Assembly (NCBI RefSeq): GCF_014201465.1
Contig: NZ_JACHEP010000001.1
Location: 352,833-416,832, forward strand
Reading direction: 5' to 3'
DNA length: 64,000 bases
DNA from: Anoxybacteroides tepidamans
GTDB lineage: Bacteria; Bacillota; Bacilli; Bacillales; Anoxybacillaceae
Position numbers and translations under genes: made by a program. The notes below the pieces were generated by a model that saw nothing but the letters and a program-made list of their open reading frames with translations, searched no databases and had not been told where the DNA came from. Shown in pieces: positions 35,284 through 43,683 of this stretch (position 1 is the first letter of the stretch; each line of letters begins with the position of its first letter).

Positions 35284-35510
35284 AGGATTTTCTCCTTTCC
35301 TCTGCATGGCGCAGGTCATGTTCTCCTCGACCATGTGATCGATGCTTGTTAGGTGCAAAACACTAGCGCTACCCACCACGCTTGTTTAATCTTGCACGAC
35401 AGAGGACGGGGCTGGAGAAGCACCCCGACGTGTCATGACATCGATAACGTAGACTATGTTTCAAGTCTTGGTCTGGTCAACATGGGGCGTTCAAGCCCAC
35501 GACTTGAGTC
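35284..35510 (-). ncRNA. putative IscB omega RNA
   Basis: About 220 bp of non-coding, GC-rich, hairpin-forming DNA directly upstream of iscB, beginning with the CAACGACTCAAGTCGTGGG hairpin and continuing through CGTCGGGGTGCTTCTCCAGCC. IscB guide RNAs are encoded just 5' of iscB, with the guide taken from beyond the element's left end, here bioH sequence. Boundaries approximate. Confidence 0.6.
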
Positions 35511-36197
35511 GTTGGGTTGTTGACCTACCCATGTTCGAATAAGATGCGCACACACACCGGTCTTTGTCACAAACGGAACATGTCCAGTGCCCGATAGAAA
35601 CACAAGTTCGGGATTCGGGACACGTTCTGCCATATAGCGCGAGGCATCCGGCGGGCAAATCGCATCTTGTTCGCCGTGAATAAGAAGCAGCGGGATGTGG
35701 ATCGACGGTAAAAACGGCCGGGCATCTGCCGCCAATAAATAATCAAGCCCAATAACGAGTTCATCCGTTCTGTCACGGTGAACGAAAGCGGAAATGTCCG
35801 CTGTTTCCCCTTGCGTCCATAACGATGCTAAAAATGCCTCAATCGTTTCATCTGGATGTCTTTGTAGCTGCTTTTTCATCCGTTCGACGATGCGCGGGTG
35901 CCATCCAGCTTCGTAGTCGTCATCGGTCACAAAACGGCTCGTTCCGCCGATTAGAACGAGCCCGGCCACACGCTTCGGATACATATGCGCCAATTCCAAC
36001 GCCACAAGTGCACCGAGCGACCAGCCGATGACAAGCGAGCGATCGCCAAGCATTTGCTCGGCTCGCTTTCGAAAGCAATGAACGGTTTTGATGCCTTCCC
36101 ATTCGACCACTGCGCTGCTGGCTGGCGATAACGCGCGCAAAAGCGGCATGAAAATTTCTCCTTTCATGCCCCAGCCCGGAATGCAAACGACGTTCAT
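35454..36197 (-). CDS. bioH: pimeloyl-ACP methyl ester esterase-like hydrolase, tail replaced
   Basis: Alpha/beta hydrolase of 247 residues. Nucleophile S in [10 protein letters not shown], acid D in [11 protein letters not shown] and base H in SGTGHVPF form the triad. In the biotin pathway it would release pimeloyl-ACP from its methyl ester after BioC-initiated chain extension. The gene overlaps the bioF stop by four bases. The last roughly 20 residues ([14 protein letters not shown]...) are encoded by the IscB element's end. The probable original tail (LREFRETND) is stranded next to bioC at about 33940-33966. The catalytic core is complete, so it may still be active. Confidence 0.82.
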   Translation of the reverse strand: MNVVCIPGWGMKGEIFMPLLRALSPASSAVVEWEGIKTVHCFRKRAEQMLGDRSLVIGWSLGALVALELAHMYPKRVAGLVLIGGTSRFVTDDDYEAGWHPRIVERMKKQLQRHPDETIEAFLASLWTQGETADISAFVHRDRTDELVIGLDYLLAADARPFLPSIHIPLLLIHGEQDAICPPDASRYMAERVPNPELVFLSGTGHVPFVTKTGVCAHLIRTWVGQQPNDSSRGLERPMLTRPRLET

Positions 36198-37363
36198 TTG
36201 ATCACACCCATTTCTTTTCCGACTAAAGCGATTTGGTCAAGCGCCCAGTCAAGCTGCTCTTTCGTCATCGTTGCCATCAAAGAAAAGCGAATGCGGGATG
36301 TGCCTTCTGGAACCGTTGGCGGACGAATCGCCACCGCGGCAATGCCCCGTTCTTGCAGATGACGGCTGAACTGAACGGTTCGTTCGTTGTCGCCGATGAT
36401 GATTGGCACGATCTGCGTCGCGCTTGCGCCGATGTCAAAACCGAGCGACTGGAGCTTTGTACGAAAATAGACGCTCAGTTTGCGAAGCTGGTCGCGCCGT
36501 TCGTTTTCTTGTTGAACGACGGCAATCGCCGCTTGAATCGCTCCGAGTGCCGCCGGCGGAAGCGCCGTTGTAAAAATAAATGAACGCATATGGTTGATCA
36601 AATAATCAATGAGCACTTTTTTGCCTGTCACATACGCCCCGAACGCTCCTAATGCTTTGCTGAAGGTGCCCATATGGATATCGACCTGTTCGACAATGTC
36701 AAGATGGTGCGCAAGCCCTTCGCCTTTTTCGCCGTAAAGGCCGCTTGAGTGGGCTTCGTCAATCATAAGAAGCGCACCGTATGCTTCTTTCAGGCGGACG
36801 AGTTCGTACAATGGCGCAATGTCGCCATCCATGCTGAAAACGGTGTCAGTAACGATGATTTTCCGCTTCCGTCCGTCTGTTTTCTTCAAAAGCGACTCTA
36901 AATGATCGATGTCGTTATGGCGATACCGTTTCACTTCCGCACGGCTTAAAATCGCACCGTCGATGATGCTGGCGTGATTAAGCTTGTCGCTGAAAATGAC
37001 GTCATCCCGTCCGGCCAATGCGGAAATAATGCCGACGTTGGCGTTATAGCCGCTATTGATGATCAGCGCCGCTTCGCTTCCTTTCCATTGGGCGAGCGCT
37101 GCTTCCACCTCCTCATAAAGCGGGAAATTCCCGACAATGAGGCGGGAAGCAGTCGCACCCGCTCCATATTTCCTCGCTGCTTGAACGCTCGCTTCGATCA
37201 AGCGCTCATCGTTCGCAAGCCCTAAATAGTTGTTCGAGGCTAAATTGAACATCTTTTTTCCATCCATCCATACAAAACAGCCGTCCGGATTCGTCCATCT
37301 CAGTTTCCGCTTTTGCGCTTTTTCGTCTAACGCTTGCAGTTGCGCATGGAAATCTTGCCACAA
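36194..37363 (-). CDS. bioF: 8-amino-7-oxononanoate synthase
   Basis: 389-residue PLP enzyme that condenses pimeloyl-ACP (or -CoA) with alanine. [29 protein letters not shown], the PLP aspartate in [14 protein letters not shown] and the Schiff-base lysine in [14 protein letters not shown] are conserved. Starts with TTG at 37363, preceded by GGGGAGAGG. First gene after a BirA box, so it is biotin-repressed. The other biotin genes (bioA, bioD, bioB) are not in the window. Confidence 0.92.
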   Translation of the reverse strand: MWQDFHAQLQALDEKAQKRKLRWTNPDGCFVWMDGKKMFNLASNNYLGLANDERLIEASVQAARKYGAGATASRLIVGNFPLYEEVEAALAQWKGSEAALIINSGYNANVGIISALAGRDDVIFSDKLNHASIIDGAILSRAEVKRYRHNDIDHLESLLKKTDGRKRKIIVTDTVFSMDGDIAPLYELVRLKEAYGALLMIDEAHSSGLYGEKGEGLAHHLDIVEQVDIHMGTFSKALGAFGAYVTGKKVLIDYLINHMRSFIFTTALPPAALGAIQAAIAVVQQENERRDQLRKLSVYFRTKLQSLGFDIGASATQIVPIIIGDNERTVQFSRHLQERGIAAVAIRPPTVPEGTSRIRFSLMATMTKEQLDWALDQIALVGKEMGVIK

Positions 37364-37378
37364 AAGTCCTCTCCCCTT

Positions 37379-37411
37379 TTGTTAACCTTATGTAACAATA
37401 AAGTTTACATT
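37379..37411. promoter_or_regulatory. BirA operator of the bioF operon
   Basis: On the minus strand AATGTAAAC, a 15-base spacer, then GGTTAACAA: the spaced dyad bound by biotinyl-AMP-charged BirA in Firmicutes. It ends 16 bp upstream of the bioF TTG. The region 37412-37549 beyond it holds no recognisable feature. Confidence 0.8.
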
Positions 37412-37552
37412 TATCGTATCATAGACGGCCGATGGCAACAACATTTTTTATCAGGCGCAGCCACCGTAAAATCCGTGTTTGCACTGATAAGTTTGTCCGT
37501 GTCTTTGGCGACTGTTCTTGCATTTACTAAAAGCAAGGAAAGGAGGAAGATG

Positions 37553-37834
37553 ATGATGGATTTTATGCAACAAGCCCGCCATTTAGTGGGGCACAACATA
37601 CGGGTCATTACCGTACATGGCACTTTCACAGGGACGTTGTTATCGGTAGGGAGCGACTTTCTGATCATGAGGGTACGGATCGCCGGAAGATTGCGGCGCA
37701 TTCTCATCCGCTTAGCGCTCATTATTGCCTTATTCCGCCTCTTAGGACCCATTTCGTCAGGATATGAACGTTCGCACACCTCATCCGCTGATGATGATGT
37801 TCTCGAACAATATTTGATGGATGAAGACGACTAG
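37553..37834 (+). CDS. small DUF2642 (YuzF-like) protein
   Basis: About 93 residues (start at the first, second or third of three consecutive ATGs; spacing from AAAGGAGG favours the second). The core HLVGHNIRVITVHGTFTGTLLSVGSDFLIMRVR is the Sm-like DUF2642 fold found in small Bacillus proteins, some linked to spores (YuzF). An acidic tail ends LMDEDD. Monocistronic, with its own terminator. Function unknown. Confidence 0.65.
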   Translation: MMDFMQQARHLVGHNIRVITVHGTFTGTLLSVGSDFLIMRVRIAGRLRRILIRLALIIALFRLLGPISSGYERSHTSSADDDVLEQYLMDEDD

Positions 37835-37841
37835 ACGCATG

Positions 37842-37873
37842 AAAAAGGGTTCACTCGTTTCGAGTGAGCCCTT
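37842..37873 (+). terminator. intrinsic terminator
   Basis: AAAGGGTTCACTCG-TTT-CGAGTGAGCCCTTT, directly after the DUF2642-like gene. The 310 bp that follow contain nothing recognisable before the next promoter (TATAAT at 38149). Confidence 0.8.
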
Positions 37874-38187
37874 TAGCCATCTTAAGCCCGTAATGAATCA
37901 ACCAAAGAGGCTTAAACTTTACTGATTGTTTGATGAAAGCACGAAAAAAGACCTCAAAATGACGAGGAATTATACTTTTTTACAAGCAACTTTTTCAATG
38001 ATCCCACATTTTTACTTCCTTTTTTCAAAAATGATGGACAAATCATACGTCGTTTTTAGACGGGAAATGTTGACAAATCAAAACGCCTTGCCGAATGGAG
38101 GAAAAACAGCGCTTAACAAAAATTCATGTTTCGATGACCGGATTATGGTATAATGGTAGAGATAATGAAAAGAAAGGAGCGTCCCTA

Positions 38188-38523
38188 ATGTCGAAAATTA
38201 CAAATGAAATGATTTGGCAGGCCATTAAAGAGCTGGCGGATCAACTAAAAAATCATATGGAAGAAACAAATCGCCGGTTTGAGCAAATTGACCAACGATT
38301 CGAACAAATTGACCAACGGTTCGAACAAATCGATCAGCAGTTTGAGCACACGAAGCAACAACTATCCGAAATGAATGAGCGGTTTGACCAATTCGGACAA
38401 AAGATCGCCCAAATGGATAAACAGCTCACCGATGTAGCGAACGGCCAAAAAATTCTCGTGGAAGAATTGTTTGACAACAAAAAAGAAATCAAGCGGGTTA
38501 AAAATGTGTTAAACATGTATTAA
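38188..38523 (+). CDS. small coiled-coil protein with heptad repeats
   Basis: 111 residues from ATG 38188 (AAAGGAG upstream; TATAAT at 38149-38154). Almost entirely one coiled coil. Residues about 30-50 contain three tandem RFEQIDQ heptads, encoded by near-identical 21-bp DNA repeats at about 38277-38340, so heptad number may vary between strains. There is no membrane segment. No family assigned; similar short coiled-coil proteins are common in Bacillaceae with unknown function. Confidence 0.6.
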   Translation: MSKITNEMIWQAIKELADQLKNHMEETNRRFEQIDQRFEQIDQRFEQIDQQFEHTKQQLSEMNERFDQFGQKIAQMDKQLTDVANGQKILVEELFDNKKEIKRVKNVLNMY

Positions 38524-38591
38524 TCGACATTTGGGATAAAACTCAATTCGCTTGCCAAACGGTCAGCAACGCTTGGAATCGGCTTTTCATT

Positions 38592-38786
38592 TTACGTCGG
38601 CACGCCGTTTTCTTCTAAATAGCGGCTCACTTCCTCGCTATTTTCCACTTCAAATACTAGTTGGCTTTTGCTGTTGTACCCGTCGCGCTTTTCCACACCG
38701 ATATGCAATTCGACGTCCCCTGTTTTGTACTAAAGACCGACATTTACCTCGAGCGCCTCGGGCTTTTCGATTTCCTTCCACGCCAT
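38592..38786 (-). pseudogene. decayed gene with possible VOC/glyoxalase-like C-terminus
   Basis: The frame begins MAWKEIEKPEALEV and carries an in-frame TAG after VNVGL. It then reads GDVELHIGVEK ... QLVFEVENSEEVSRYLEENGVPT and stops. The final part resembles the end of a vicinal-oxygen-chelate repeat. It starts at the stop of the SdpI-like remnant. Assignment is weak. Confidence 0.4.
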
Positions 38787-39018
38787 CAATCAAGTTCATG
38801 AATAATGACATACAAATAGCCGATCATCGTAATAATGATAAATAGGAGGAATTTTCATTTATCTTCCAAAAAAACATTGTCAGCATCAAGGCGAATCCTA
38901 TCAATACAAACACTTTTCCGCCCAACCGATGCGTTTTGTTCCAAACGGTGTTTCATTGGCAAGTGTCCAAGGTGTACGAATTCTGACGAAATAATTATGC
39001 TTAACTTTTGGCATATAA
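38786..39018 (-). pseudogene. SdpI-family membrane protein, decayed
   Basis: A conserved SdpI/immunity-protein segment, RIRTPWTLANET, is followed after a one-base shift by VWNKTHRLGGKVFVLIGFALML and, after another shift, by YLYVIIHELD. At least two frameshifts, and the 5' part is missing. It ends exactly at the left end of MITE copy B (39019). Confidence 0.7.
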
Positions 39019-39258
39019 CACGAGTGTTGATTATCCATTATTTTACTTAAAAATACAGAATCGTATGGCTGAACACAAGCTTTTCTGCCACATCCCTCGA
39101 ACAAGAACGCCAGCGGGCAAATGAATTTGCCCGCAAAGCGTTCATTGTTTGAGGAGGGCATGCGTACAGCATGCCCAGTCGGCAAGCTGAGCTTAGCCGA
39201 CTACGGCAGAAAAGCTAGGAATAGAGCGATGTCAACTTGTTTTTAATGGTTACGCCTG
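39019..39258. repeat. MITE family 1, copy B
   Basis: About 240 bp, inverted relative to copy A. Begins CACGAGTGTTGATTATCC. Contains GCGGGCAAATGAATTTGCCCGC, GGGCATGCGTACAGCATGCCC and GTCGGCAAGCTGAGCTTA...GCCGAC hairpins. The right terminus has lost about 7 bp (GGTTACGCCTG instead of GGTTAATCAACACGCCTG). No matching flanking repeat, so it is an old insertion or was rearranged. Confidence 0.8.
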
Positions 39259-39267
39259 AGCAACGAT

Positions 39268-39774
39268 TTATGAAACAGATGCAATGTGTCGACGCTGTCT
39301 TTTTTTCAAATATTTTCGAACACACGGGATCACCCAATGGTCAAGCCCAAATTTTCCGGCGTTGGCGCCAGCAACAACAATGAAAAAAGTCAACAAAACC
39401 ATTTGCGGATTCGTGCTTGTCGTTCCTGAAAACATAAAGGCAAAATTCATCACAGCCCCCATCAAAGCAGCGAATGTTGTGAATATACCAAGAAGCAACG
39501 CAATACCGACTAACGTTTCGCCCCATGGAACAAGGAAGTTAAAGAATCCAACATTCGGTAAAGCAACATTTTCAATAAATGAGGCCCACCAACGTTGTAC
39601 CGCCGGATGCTCTCCTGATGCTTGGGAAAGCGCTCCTTTCAAAAATCCTGTCGCGTCAAATCCGCCCGTCAATTTGCGCCATCCTGCTGTCAACCACTCA
39701 TACCCAAGATATAAACGGAACAACGTCAAAACGGCAGCAGCGCTAACATGTTCTCGCAACCATTTTACTACCAT
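39268..39774 (-). CDS. DoxX family membrane protein
   Basis: 168 residues with four hydrophobic segments. GYEWLTAGWRKLTGGFDATGFLKGAL and PNVGFFNFLVPWGETLVGIALLLGIFT match the DoxX/DoxD family (terminal quinol oxidase or thiosulfate:quinone oxidoreductase small subunit-like). AGGGGGAGATG precedes the ATG. Monocistronic; its stop lies 10 bp from MITE copy B. Function in Bacillaceae is not established; membrane redox or stress roles are proposed for the family. Confidence 0.8.
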   Translation of the reverse strand: MVVKWLREHVSAAAVLTLFRLYLGYEWLTAGWRKLTGGFDATGFLKGALSQASGEHPAVQRWWASFIENVALPNVGFFNFLVPWGETLVGIALLLGIFTTFAALMGAVMNFAFMFSGTTSTNPQMVLLTFFIVVAGANAGKFGLDHWVIPCVRKYLKKRQRRHIASVS

Positions 39775-39982
39775 GTTCCATCTCCCCCTTACTTTTTACT
39801 TTTTACACTTATATCATACCACTTTTTTCTAAATAACTTAGCGAGATTGATCATTATTTCACATTTTCTCAACAAAACTTTGACAAATCCTTGAACGAGA
39901 GGAAGATTTTTTTAACTTTTGCAGAAACGTTGCTCATAATAAATAATATAGAAAAAATTAAATTAGGTACGGAAGAGTTGCG

Positions 39983-40180
39983 TTGCAAGTATTAGACGAT
40001 CCGATTCACCATTATGATTATGTACAAATCGTCAGCCGCTATGTCACGATCAGTTTAGGAGTAGCAACGATGAAACCACATGTTTCTTCAGACATAAAAC
40101 AGCTCATCGCTCTTGCTGATGAAGCTCTATATAAAGCGAAACAAAATGGCCGAAACCGCATCGGCACATCGTTTCGGTAA
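39983..40180 (+). pseudogene. GGDEF (diguanylate cyclase) C-terminal fragment
   Basis: 65 residues corresponding to the end of a GGDEF domain: VTISLGVATMKPH, then LIALADEALYKAKQNGRNRIG, which are the conserved last helix and strand. The GG(D/E)EF active site and everything upstream are missing, and there is no RBS. A relic, but notable beside a c-di-GMP riboswitch elsewhere in the window. Confidence 0.75.
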
Positions 40181-40209
40181 CCGGCAAGGCACCGCTTGCC
40201 GGTTTTTTT
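40179..40209 (+). terminator. intrinsic terminator
   Basis: AACCGGCAAG-GCACCG-CTTGCCGGTT followed by T5, directly after the GGDEF fragment. Confidence 0.85.
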
Positions 40210-40309
40210 CATAAAGGCAATAAATCAATCAGTGATTCCTTTTTGTATTGATGCGATCACCAAATTATGAGAAAATACGAAACAGCAGAACGATGAGAAG
40301 GTGAATGAC

Positions 40310-40666
40310 GTGAGTGAATCAAAAAAGAAAGCCGTCCCTTGCGCTTCATCGAGCCTTTGTCCGAAATTTGAAGCAGCCATGAAACTTTTAAGCAAACGCT
40401 GGGTTGGGCTTATTATTAGCCAGCTATTAGAAGGAAAAACGCGGTTTTCAGAAATCGAATCATCGATTCCCATTAGCGGAAAGCTGTTATCAGAACGGTT
40501 AAAAGATTTAGAAGAAGCGGGGATTGTGGAACGAAACGTCTATCCGGAAACACCTGTACGTATTGAATATGTATTAACGGAAAAAGGACGAGCATTGAAG
40601 CCAGTGATCAAGGCAATCGAGCAATGGGCTCAAACATGGGCAGACGAAAAAGGGTTCTCCGACTAA
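40310..40666 (+). CDS. HxlR-family transcriptional regulator
   Basis: 118 residues from GTG 40310 (an ATG three codons upstream is only two bases from the RBS, so the GTG is preferred). Single winged-helix domain: LCPKFEAAMKLLSKRWVGLIISQLLEGKTRFSEIE, then ISGKLLSERLKDLEEAGIVERNVYPETPVRIEYVLTEKG, the HxlR signature. Family members often sense quinones, aldehydes or oxidants through a cysteine; here C residues occur at the N-terminus (PCASSSLC). The target is unknown. It may act on a neighbouring gene, but no operator was identified. Confidence 0.82.
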   Translation: MSESKKKAVPCASSSLCPKFEAAMKLLSKRWVGLIISQLLEGKTRFSEIESSIPISGKLLSERLKDLEEAGIVERNVYPETPVRIEYVLTEKGRALKPVIKAIEQWAQTWADEKGFSD

Positions 40667-40764
40667 TCCGGGCAACTCTTTTATTTTAAGTGCCATCGTT
40701 GTGTAGATCGTTCTATAATGATATGATCGTAAAGGATACACAGCAAGGATTAGGAGGAAGATAA

Positions 40765-42006
40765 ATGAGTCATTTTGAACAAAAGTTGGACAAATATGCG
40801 GCATTGACTGTTCATATGGGCGTTAATATCCAGGAAGGACAAACGCTCGTTGTCAATGCGCCGCTTGATGCAGCCATACTCGTTCGAAAAATCGCAAAAC
40901 AAGCATACGAAGCTGGCGCCAAACACGTATACGTCGAATGGAATGACGAAGTTCTTACATACATTAAATACAAACATGCCCCTGATGAAGCGTTTTCAGA
41001 ATATCCGATGTGGCGCGCACAAGGAATGGAGCAGCTCACACAAGAAGGCGCAGCGTTTTTATCGATTTATTCACCGAACCCTGATTTATTGAAAGATATC
41101 GATCCGAAACGAATTGCGACATTTTCGAAAACGTCCTCACAAGCGTTGAAAAACTATCGGAGCGCCTTAATGGCTGACCAAAACTGTTGGTCAATTATTT
41201 CTGTGCCAACCCCTGCGTGGGCAAAAAAAATCTTCCCGCATTTATCGGAACAGGAAGCGATCGACAAATTATGGGACGTCATTTTTGCGGTGACGCGCGT
41301 TCATGAAGACGATCCGATCGGTGCTTGGGAGGTACATAACAAGAGGCTTGCAAAAATGGTCAAGTATTTAAACAATAAGCAATATCGACAGCTCGTTTAC
41401 AAAGCGCCAGGAACGAACTTAACGATCGAGCTCGTCGACAATCACGTATGGCACGGCGGAGCAGCAGTCAGCCAAAGCGGAATACGCTTTAATCCGAACA
41501 TCCCGACTGAAGAAGTGTTTACGATGCCGCATAAAGACGGCGTAAACGGAACAGTGCGCAACACTAAGCCGCTCAACTACGGCGGCAATCTCATTGATGG
41601 GTTTACACTTACCTTTCAAGATGGAAAAGTTGTTGATTTTACAGCTGAAACAGGATATGAAACATTAAAACATTTGCTAGAGACGGACGAAGGTGCACGT
41701 CGTTTAGGAGAAGTTGCTCTCGTTCCACATCGCTCGCCGATTTCTGAATCGAATTTGATTTTTTACAATACGTTATTTGATGAAAACGCCGCTTGCCATC
41801 TTGCGCTCGGAAAAGCGTATCCGACGAATATTCGGGACGGCGCCTCGATGTCAAAAGAGGAGTTGGCTACATACGGCGTCAACGACAGCCTCATTCACGC
41901 AGACTTTATGATCGGCTCTAATGAGCTTAACATTGATGGCATCACAAAAGACGGAACACGCGAACCGATTTTCCGTAATGGGAATTGGGCGTTTGAATTA
42001 GATTGA
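40765..42006 (+). CDS. ampS: aminopeptidase, M29 family
   Basis: 413-residue cytoplasmic metalloaminopeptidase of the thermophilic M29 family (AmpS/AmpT), which removes N-terminal residues from peptides. The start has AGGAGG nine bases upstream. The metal-binding C-terminal half contains VALVPHRSPISESNLIFYNTLFDENAACHLALG and NDSLIHADFMIGS, with the E, H and D ligands known from the family. The full-length N-terminal domain (SHFEQKLDKYAALTVHMGVNIQEGQ) is present. Monocistronic, ended by the terminator at 42038. Confidence 0.92.
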   Translation: MSHFEQKLDKYAALTVHMGVNIQEGQTLVVNAPLDAAILVRKIAKQAYEAGAKHVYVEWNDEVLTYIKYKHAPDEAFSEYPMWRAQGMEQLTQEGAAFLSIYSPNPDLLKDIDPKRIATFSKTSSQALKNYRSALMADQNCWSIISVPTPAWAKKIFPHLSEQEAIDKLWDVIFAVTRVHEDDPIGAWEVHNKRLAKMVKYLNNKQYRQLVYKAPGTNLTIELVDNHVWHGGAAVSQSGIRFNPNIPTEEVFTMPHKDGVNGTVRNTKPLNYGGNLIDGFTLTFQDGKVVDFTAETGYETLKHLLETDEGARRLGEVALVPHRSPISESNLIFYNTLFDENAACHLALGKAYPTNIRDGASMSKEELATYGVNDSLIHADFMIGSNELNIDGITKDGTREPIFRNGNWAFELD

Positions 42007-42037
42007 CCGGCGTCCCCGCTTACAGCCGAAACCATAC

Positions 42038-42074
42038 AAAAAATCCTCTTTCCGGTTTTGGAAAGAGGATTTTT
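42038..42074. terminator. bidirectional terminator between ampS and tRNA cluster
   Basis: AAAAATCCTCTTTCC-GGTTTT-GGAAAGAGGATTTTT: a 15-bp stem usable by ampS (plus) and the tRNA operon (minus). Confidence 0.85.
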
Positions 42075-42083
42075 AGCGTCTAG

Positions 42084-42157
42084 CGTCCCAGGAGAGATTC
42101 GAACTCCCGACCGACGGCTTAGAAGGCCGCTGCTCTATCCAGCTGAGCTACTGGGAC
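42084..42157 (-). tRNA. tRNA-Arg (TCT)
   Basis: Cloverleaf with acceptor GTCCCAG/CTGGGAC, anticodon loop CTTCTAA and T-loop GTTCGAATC. CCA not encoded. Confidence 0.93.
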
Positions 42158-42192
42158 ATAATTTCGAAAAGTGTTGAAAACAGGCAACGGGA

Positions 42193-42263
42193 AGCGGGTG
42201 ATGGGAATCGAACCCACGACGCCAGCTTGGGAAGCTGGAGTTTTACCATTAAACTACACCCGC
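42193..42263 (-). tRNA. tRNA-Gly (TCC)
   Basis: Acceptor GCGGGTG/CACCCGC, anticodon stem CCAGC/GCTGG around TTCCCAA, T-loop GTTCGATTC. CCA not encoded. Confidence 0.92.
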
Positions 42264-42288
42264 ATATTAATGTTGTTTATGGGAATAA

Positions 42289-42359
<71 letters not shown>

Positions 42360-42365
42360 GTAAAA

Positions 42366-42437
42366 AGCGGAAGACGGGACTCGAACCCGCGACCCCCACC
42401 TTGGCAAGGTGGTGTTCTACCACTGAACTACTTCCGC
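42366..42437 (-). tRNA. tRNA-Gly (GCC)
   Basis: Acceptor GCGGAAG/CTTCCGC, anticodon loop TTGCCAA. A degenerate relative lies at 43558-43629. Confidence 0.93.
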
Positions 42438-42440
42438 ATA

Positions 42441-42515
42441 TGGCTGGGGTAGCTGGATTCGAACCAACGCATCACGGAGTCAAAGTCCGTTGCCTTACCG
42501 CTTGGCTATACCCCA
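42441..42515 (-). tRNA. tRNA-Gln (TTG), CCA encoded
   Basis: Acceptor TGGGGTA/TACCCCA followed by G and an encoded CCA; anticodon loop CTTTGAC. Confidence 0.92.
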
Positions 42516-42537
42516 ATATGTGTTTATAAGCAGCTTA

Positions 42538-42614
42538 TGGGGCGACTAGTGGGAATCGAACCCACGCATGCCAGAGCCACAATCTGGTGCGTTAACCACT
42601 TCGCCATAGCCGCC
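42538..42614 (-). tRNA. tRNA-His (GTG), CCA encoded
   Basis: Eight-bp acceptor including the extra 5' G (GGCGGCTA/TAGTCGCC), anticodon loop TTGTGGC, encoded CCA. The extra G is the histidine identity element. Confidence 0.92.
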
Positions 42615-42620
42615 ATGTGA

Positions 42621-42691
42621 CAGGGGCAGTAGGAATCGAACCCACACCGGAGGTTTTGGAGACCTCTGTTCTACCATTAAACTATGCCCCT
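42621..42691 (-). tRNA. tRNA-Trp (CCA)
   Basis: Acceptor AGGGGCA/TGCCCCT, anticodon loop CTCCAAA, discriminator G. Confidence 0.93.
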
Positions 42692-42700
42692 ATATAACGA

Positions 42701-42782
42701 TGGAGGGGGACGGATTCGAACCGCCGAACCCACTGGGAGCGGATTTACAGTCCGCCGCGTTTGGCCACTTCGCTACCCCTCC
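42701..42782 (-). tRNA. tRNA-Tyr (GTA)
   Basis: Class II tRNA with long variable arm; acceptor GGAGGGG/CCCCTCC-type pairing, anticodon loop CTGTAAA. Confidence 0.92.
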
Positions 42783-42790
42783 AAAAAAGA

Positions 42791-42863
42791 TGGCTCGAGA
42801 CGGAATCGAACCGCCGACACAAGGATTTTCAGTCCTTTGCTCTACCGACTGAGCTATCGAGCC
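42791..42863 (-). tRNA. tRNA-Phe (GAA)
   Basis: Acceptor GGCTCGA/TCGAGCC, anticodon loop CTGAAAA, discriminator A. Confidence 0.93.
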
Positions 42864-43245
42864 GTAATATTAACATATTCATCTTATTCAGCACCTGCTT
42901 CGCACAGTCCTTCGTCCCACTCTTAGCATGCCAATTCAAGCAGCGGCTCGAGCGGTACGCGGATGTTATTTCAAAGATGATTATTCGGATGTGTCCTTTC
43001 CTCTTCTATGCGTCGGGACAACTTGCTGCCCATTCATAGAAGCATTGCACGTTGCTCTGCCAACTGTGCCTCTTCTAGCCTATTCGAATATGACAGGTGT
43101 GTCAAGGCAACTTGCAACATATTCACAAATATTTCGCTCGTCACTATCGAACCGCAATATAATAATTGCCTAAATTTTGTCTTTTCTTCTAGGGCAATTA
43201 GTAGTTTTGTCGCTCATTTATGTACAAAAAGAAAATATATATGTA
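42864..43245. other. 382-bp gap splitting the tRNA cluster
   Basis: No tRNA, promoter or convincing gene is visible between tRNA-Phe and tRNA-Ser. The short open frames here have no RBS. It may be an insertion or a place where tRNA genes were lost; other gaps in the cluster are only 3-35 bp. Confidence 0.5.
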
Positions 43246-43338
43246 TGGCGGAGGAGGAGGGATTCGAACCCCCGCAGGCTGTTACACCCCTATCGGTTTT
43301 CGAAACCGACCCCTTCAGCCAGGCTTGGGTACTCCTCC
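43246..43338 (-). tRNA. tRNA-Ser (CGA), CCA encoded
   Basis: Class II tRNA; acceptor GGAGGAG/CTCCTCC, anticodon stem TCGGT/ACCGA around TTCGAAA, long variable arm, encoded GCCA. Confidence 0.9.
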
Positions 43339-43343
43339 GTAAA

Positions 43344-43416
43344 TGGAGCCTATCGGGATCGAACCGATGACCTCCTGCGTGCAAAGCAGGCGCTCTCCCA
43401 GCTGAGCTAAGGCCCC
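43344..43416 (-). tRNA. tRNA-Ala (TGC)
   Basis: Acceptor GGGGCCT/AGGCTCC with one G-T pair, anticodon loop TTTGCAC. Confidence 0.92.
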
Positions 43417-43432
43417 AAGAGATATTAAATGA

Positions 43433-43506
43433 TCGGGAAGACAGGATTTGAACCTGCGACCTCATGGACCCGAACCATGTGCTCTACCAAGCTGAGCTAC
43501 TTCCCG
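43433..43506 (-). tRNA. tRNA-Pro (CGG)
   Basis: Acceptor CGGGAAG/CTTCCCG, anticodon stem CATGG/CCATG around TTCGGGT. Confidence 0.92.
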
Positions 43507-43557
43507 ATTTTTTTAGATATGCTGGGACAACTCAACGCTGATTTTTATGATCTACGG

Positions 43558-43629
43558 AGCGAAAACTGGACTCGAAACCGCACCCCCCACTTTGGCAAAG
43601 TAGTGTTCTACCACATGAACTACTTCCGC
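43558..43629 (-). pseudogene. degenerate tRNA-Gly (GCC)-like sequence
   Basis: Keeps GCGGAAGTAGTTCA, a GCC-type anticodon loop (TTGCCAA) and a weak acceptor with several G-T pairs, but the T-stem is mismatched (GCGG/CCAG around TTTCGAG) and the D-loop is altered. It is first in the transcript. Either a pseudo-tRNA or an unusual tRNA, for example one used outside ribosomal translation such as cell-wall synthesis. Confidence 0.6.
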
Positions 43630-43655
43630 ATTCATAAAAATGGTGAGCAAGTATT

Positions 43656-43683
43656 ATTATAATGAATGGCGTCAAGTTGTCAA
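43656..43683 (-). promoter_or_regulatory. sigmaA promoter of the tRNA operon
   Basis: On the minus strand TTGACA (43683-43678) and TATAAT (43661-43656) are separated by 16 bases, about 30 bp upstream of the first tRNA-like sequence. All 12 tRNAs read away from it. Confidence 0.85.

Larger units (their letters stand above)
33966..35510 (-). mobile_element. IscB-type (IS200/IS605-like) element inside the biotin operon
   Basis: Sequence between the bioH main body and the bioC start. The 3' end has a hairpin GAATGAGAGGAATTGCG ... CGCAAGTTTCATTC (about 33977-34019). The 5' end has ACGACTCAAGTCGT near 35500. Both are of the subterminal-hairpin type expected for IS605-like ends. No TnpA is encoded. 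The exact ends are uncertain by some tens of bases. A bioH-like tail remains on the bioC side, showing where it inserted. Confidence 0.7.

Noticed and set aside
35284-35379. 32-residue N-terminal extension of IscB
   Set aside because: It overlaps the omega-RNA region and lacks an RBS; GTG 35283 has AAAGGAG and begins at the conserved PLMP domain.
38277-38340. Short tandem repeats as a CRISPR array
   Set aside because: The repeats are 21 bp, in frame, contiguous without spacers and encode a coiled coil. No cas genes are present in the window.
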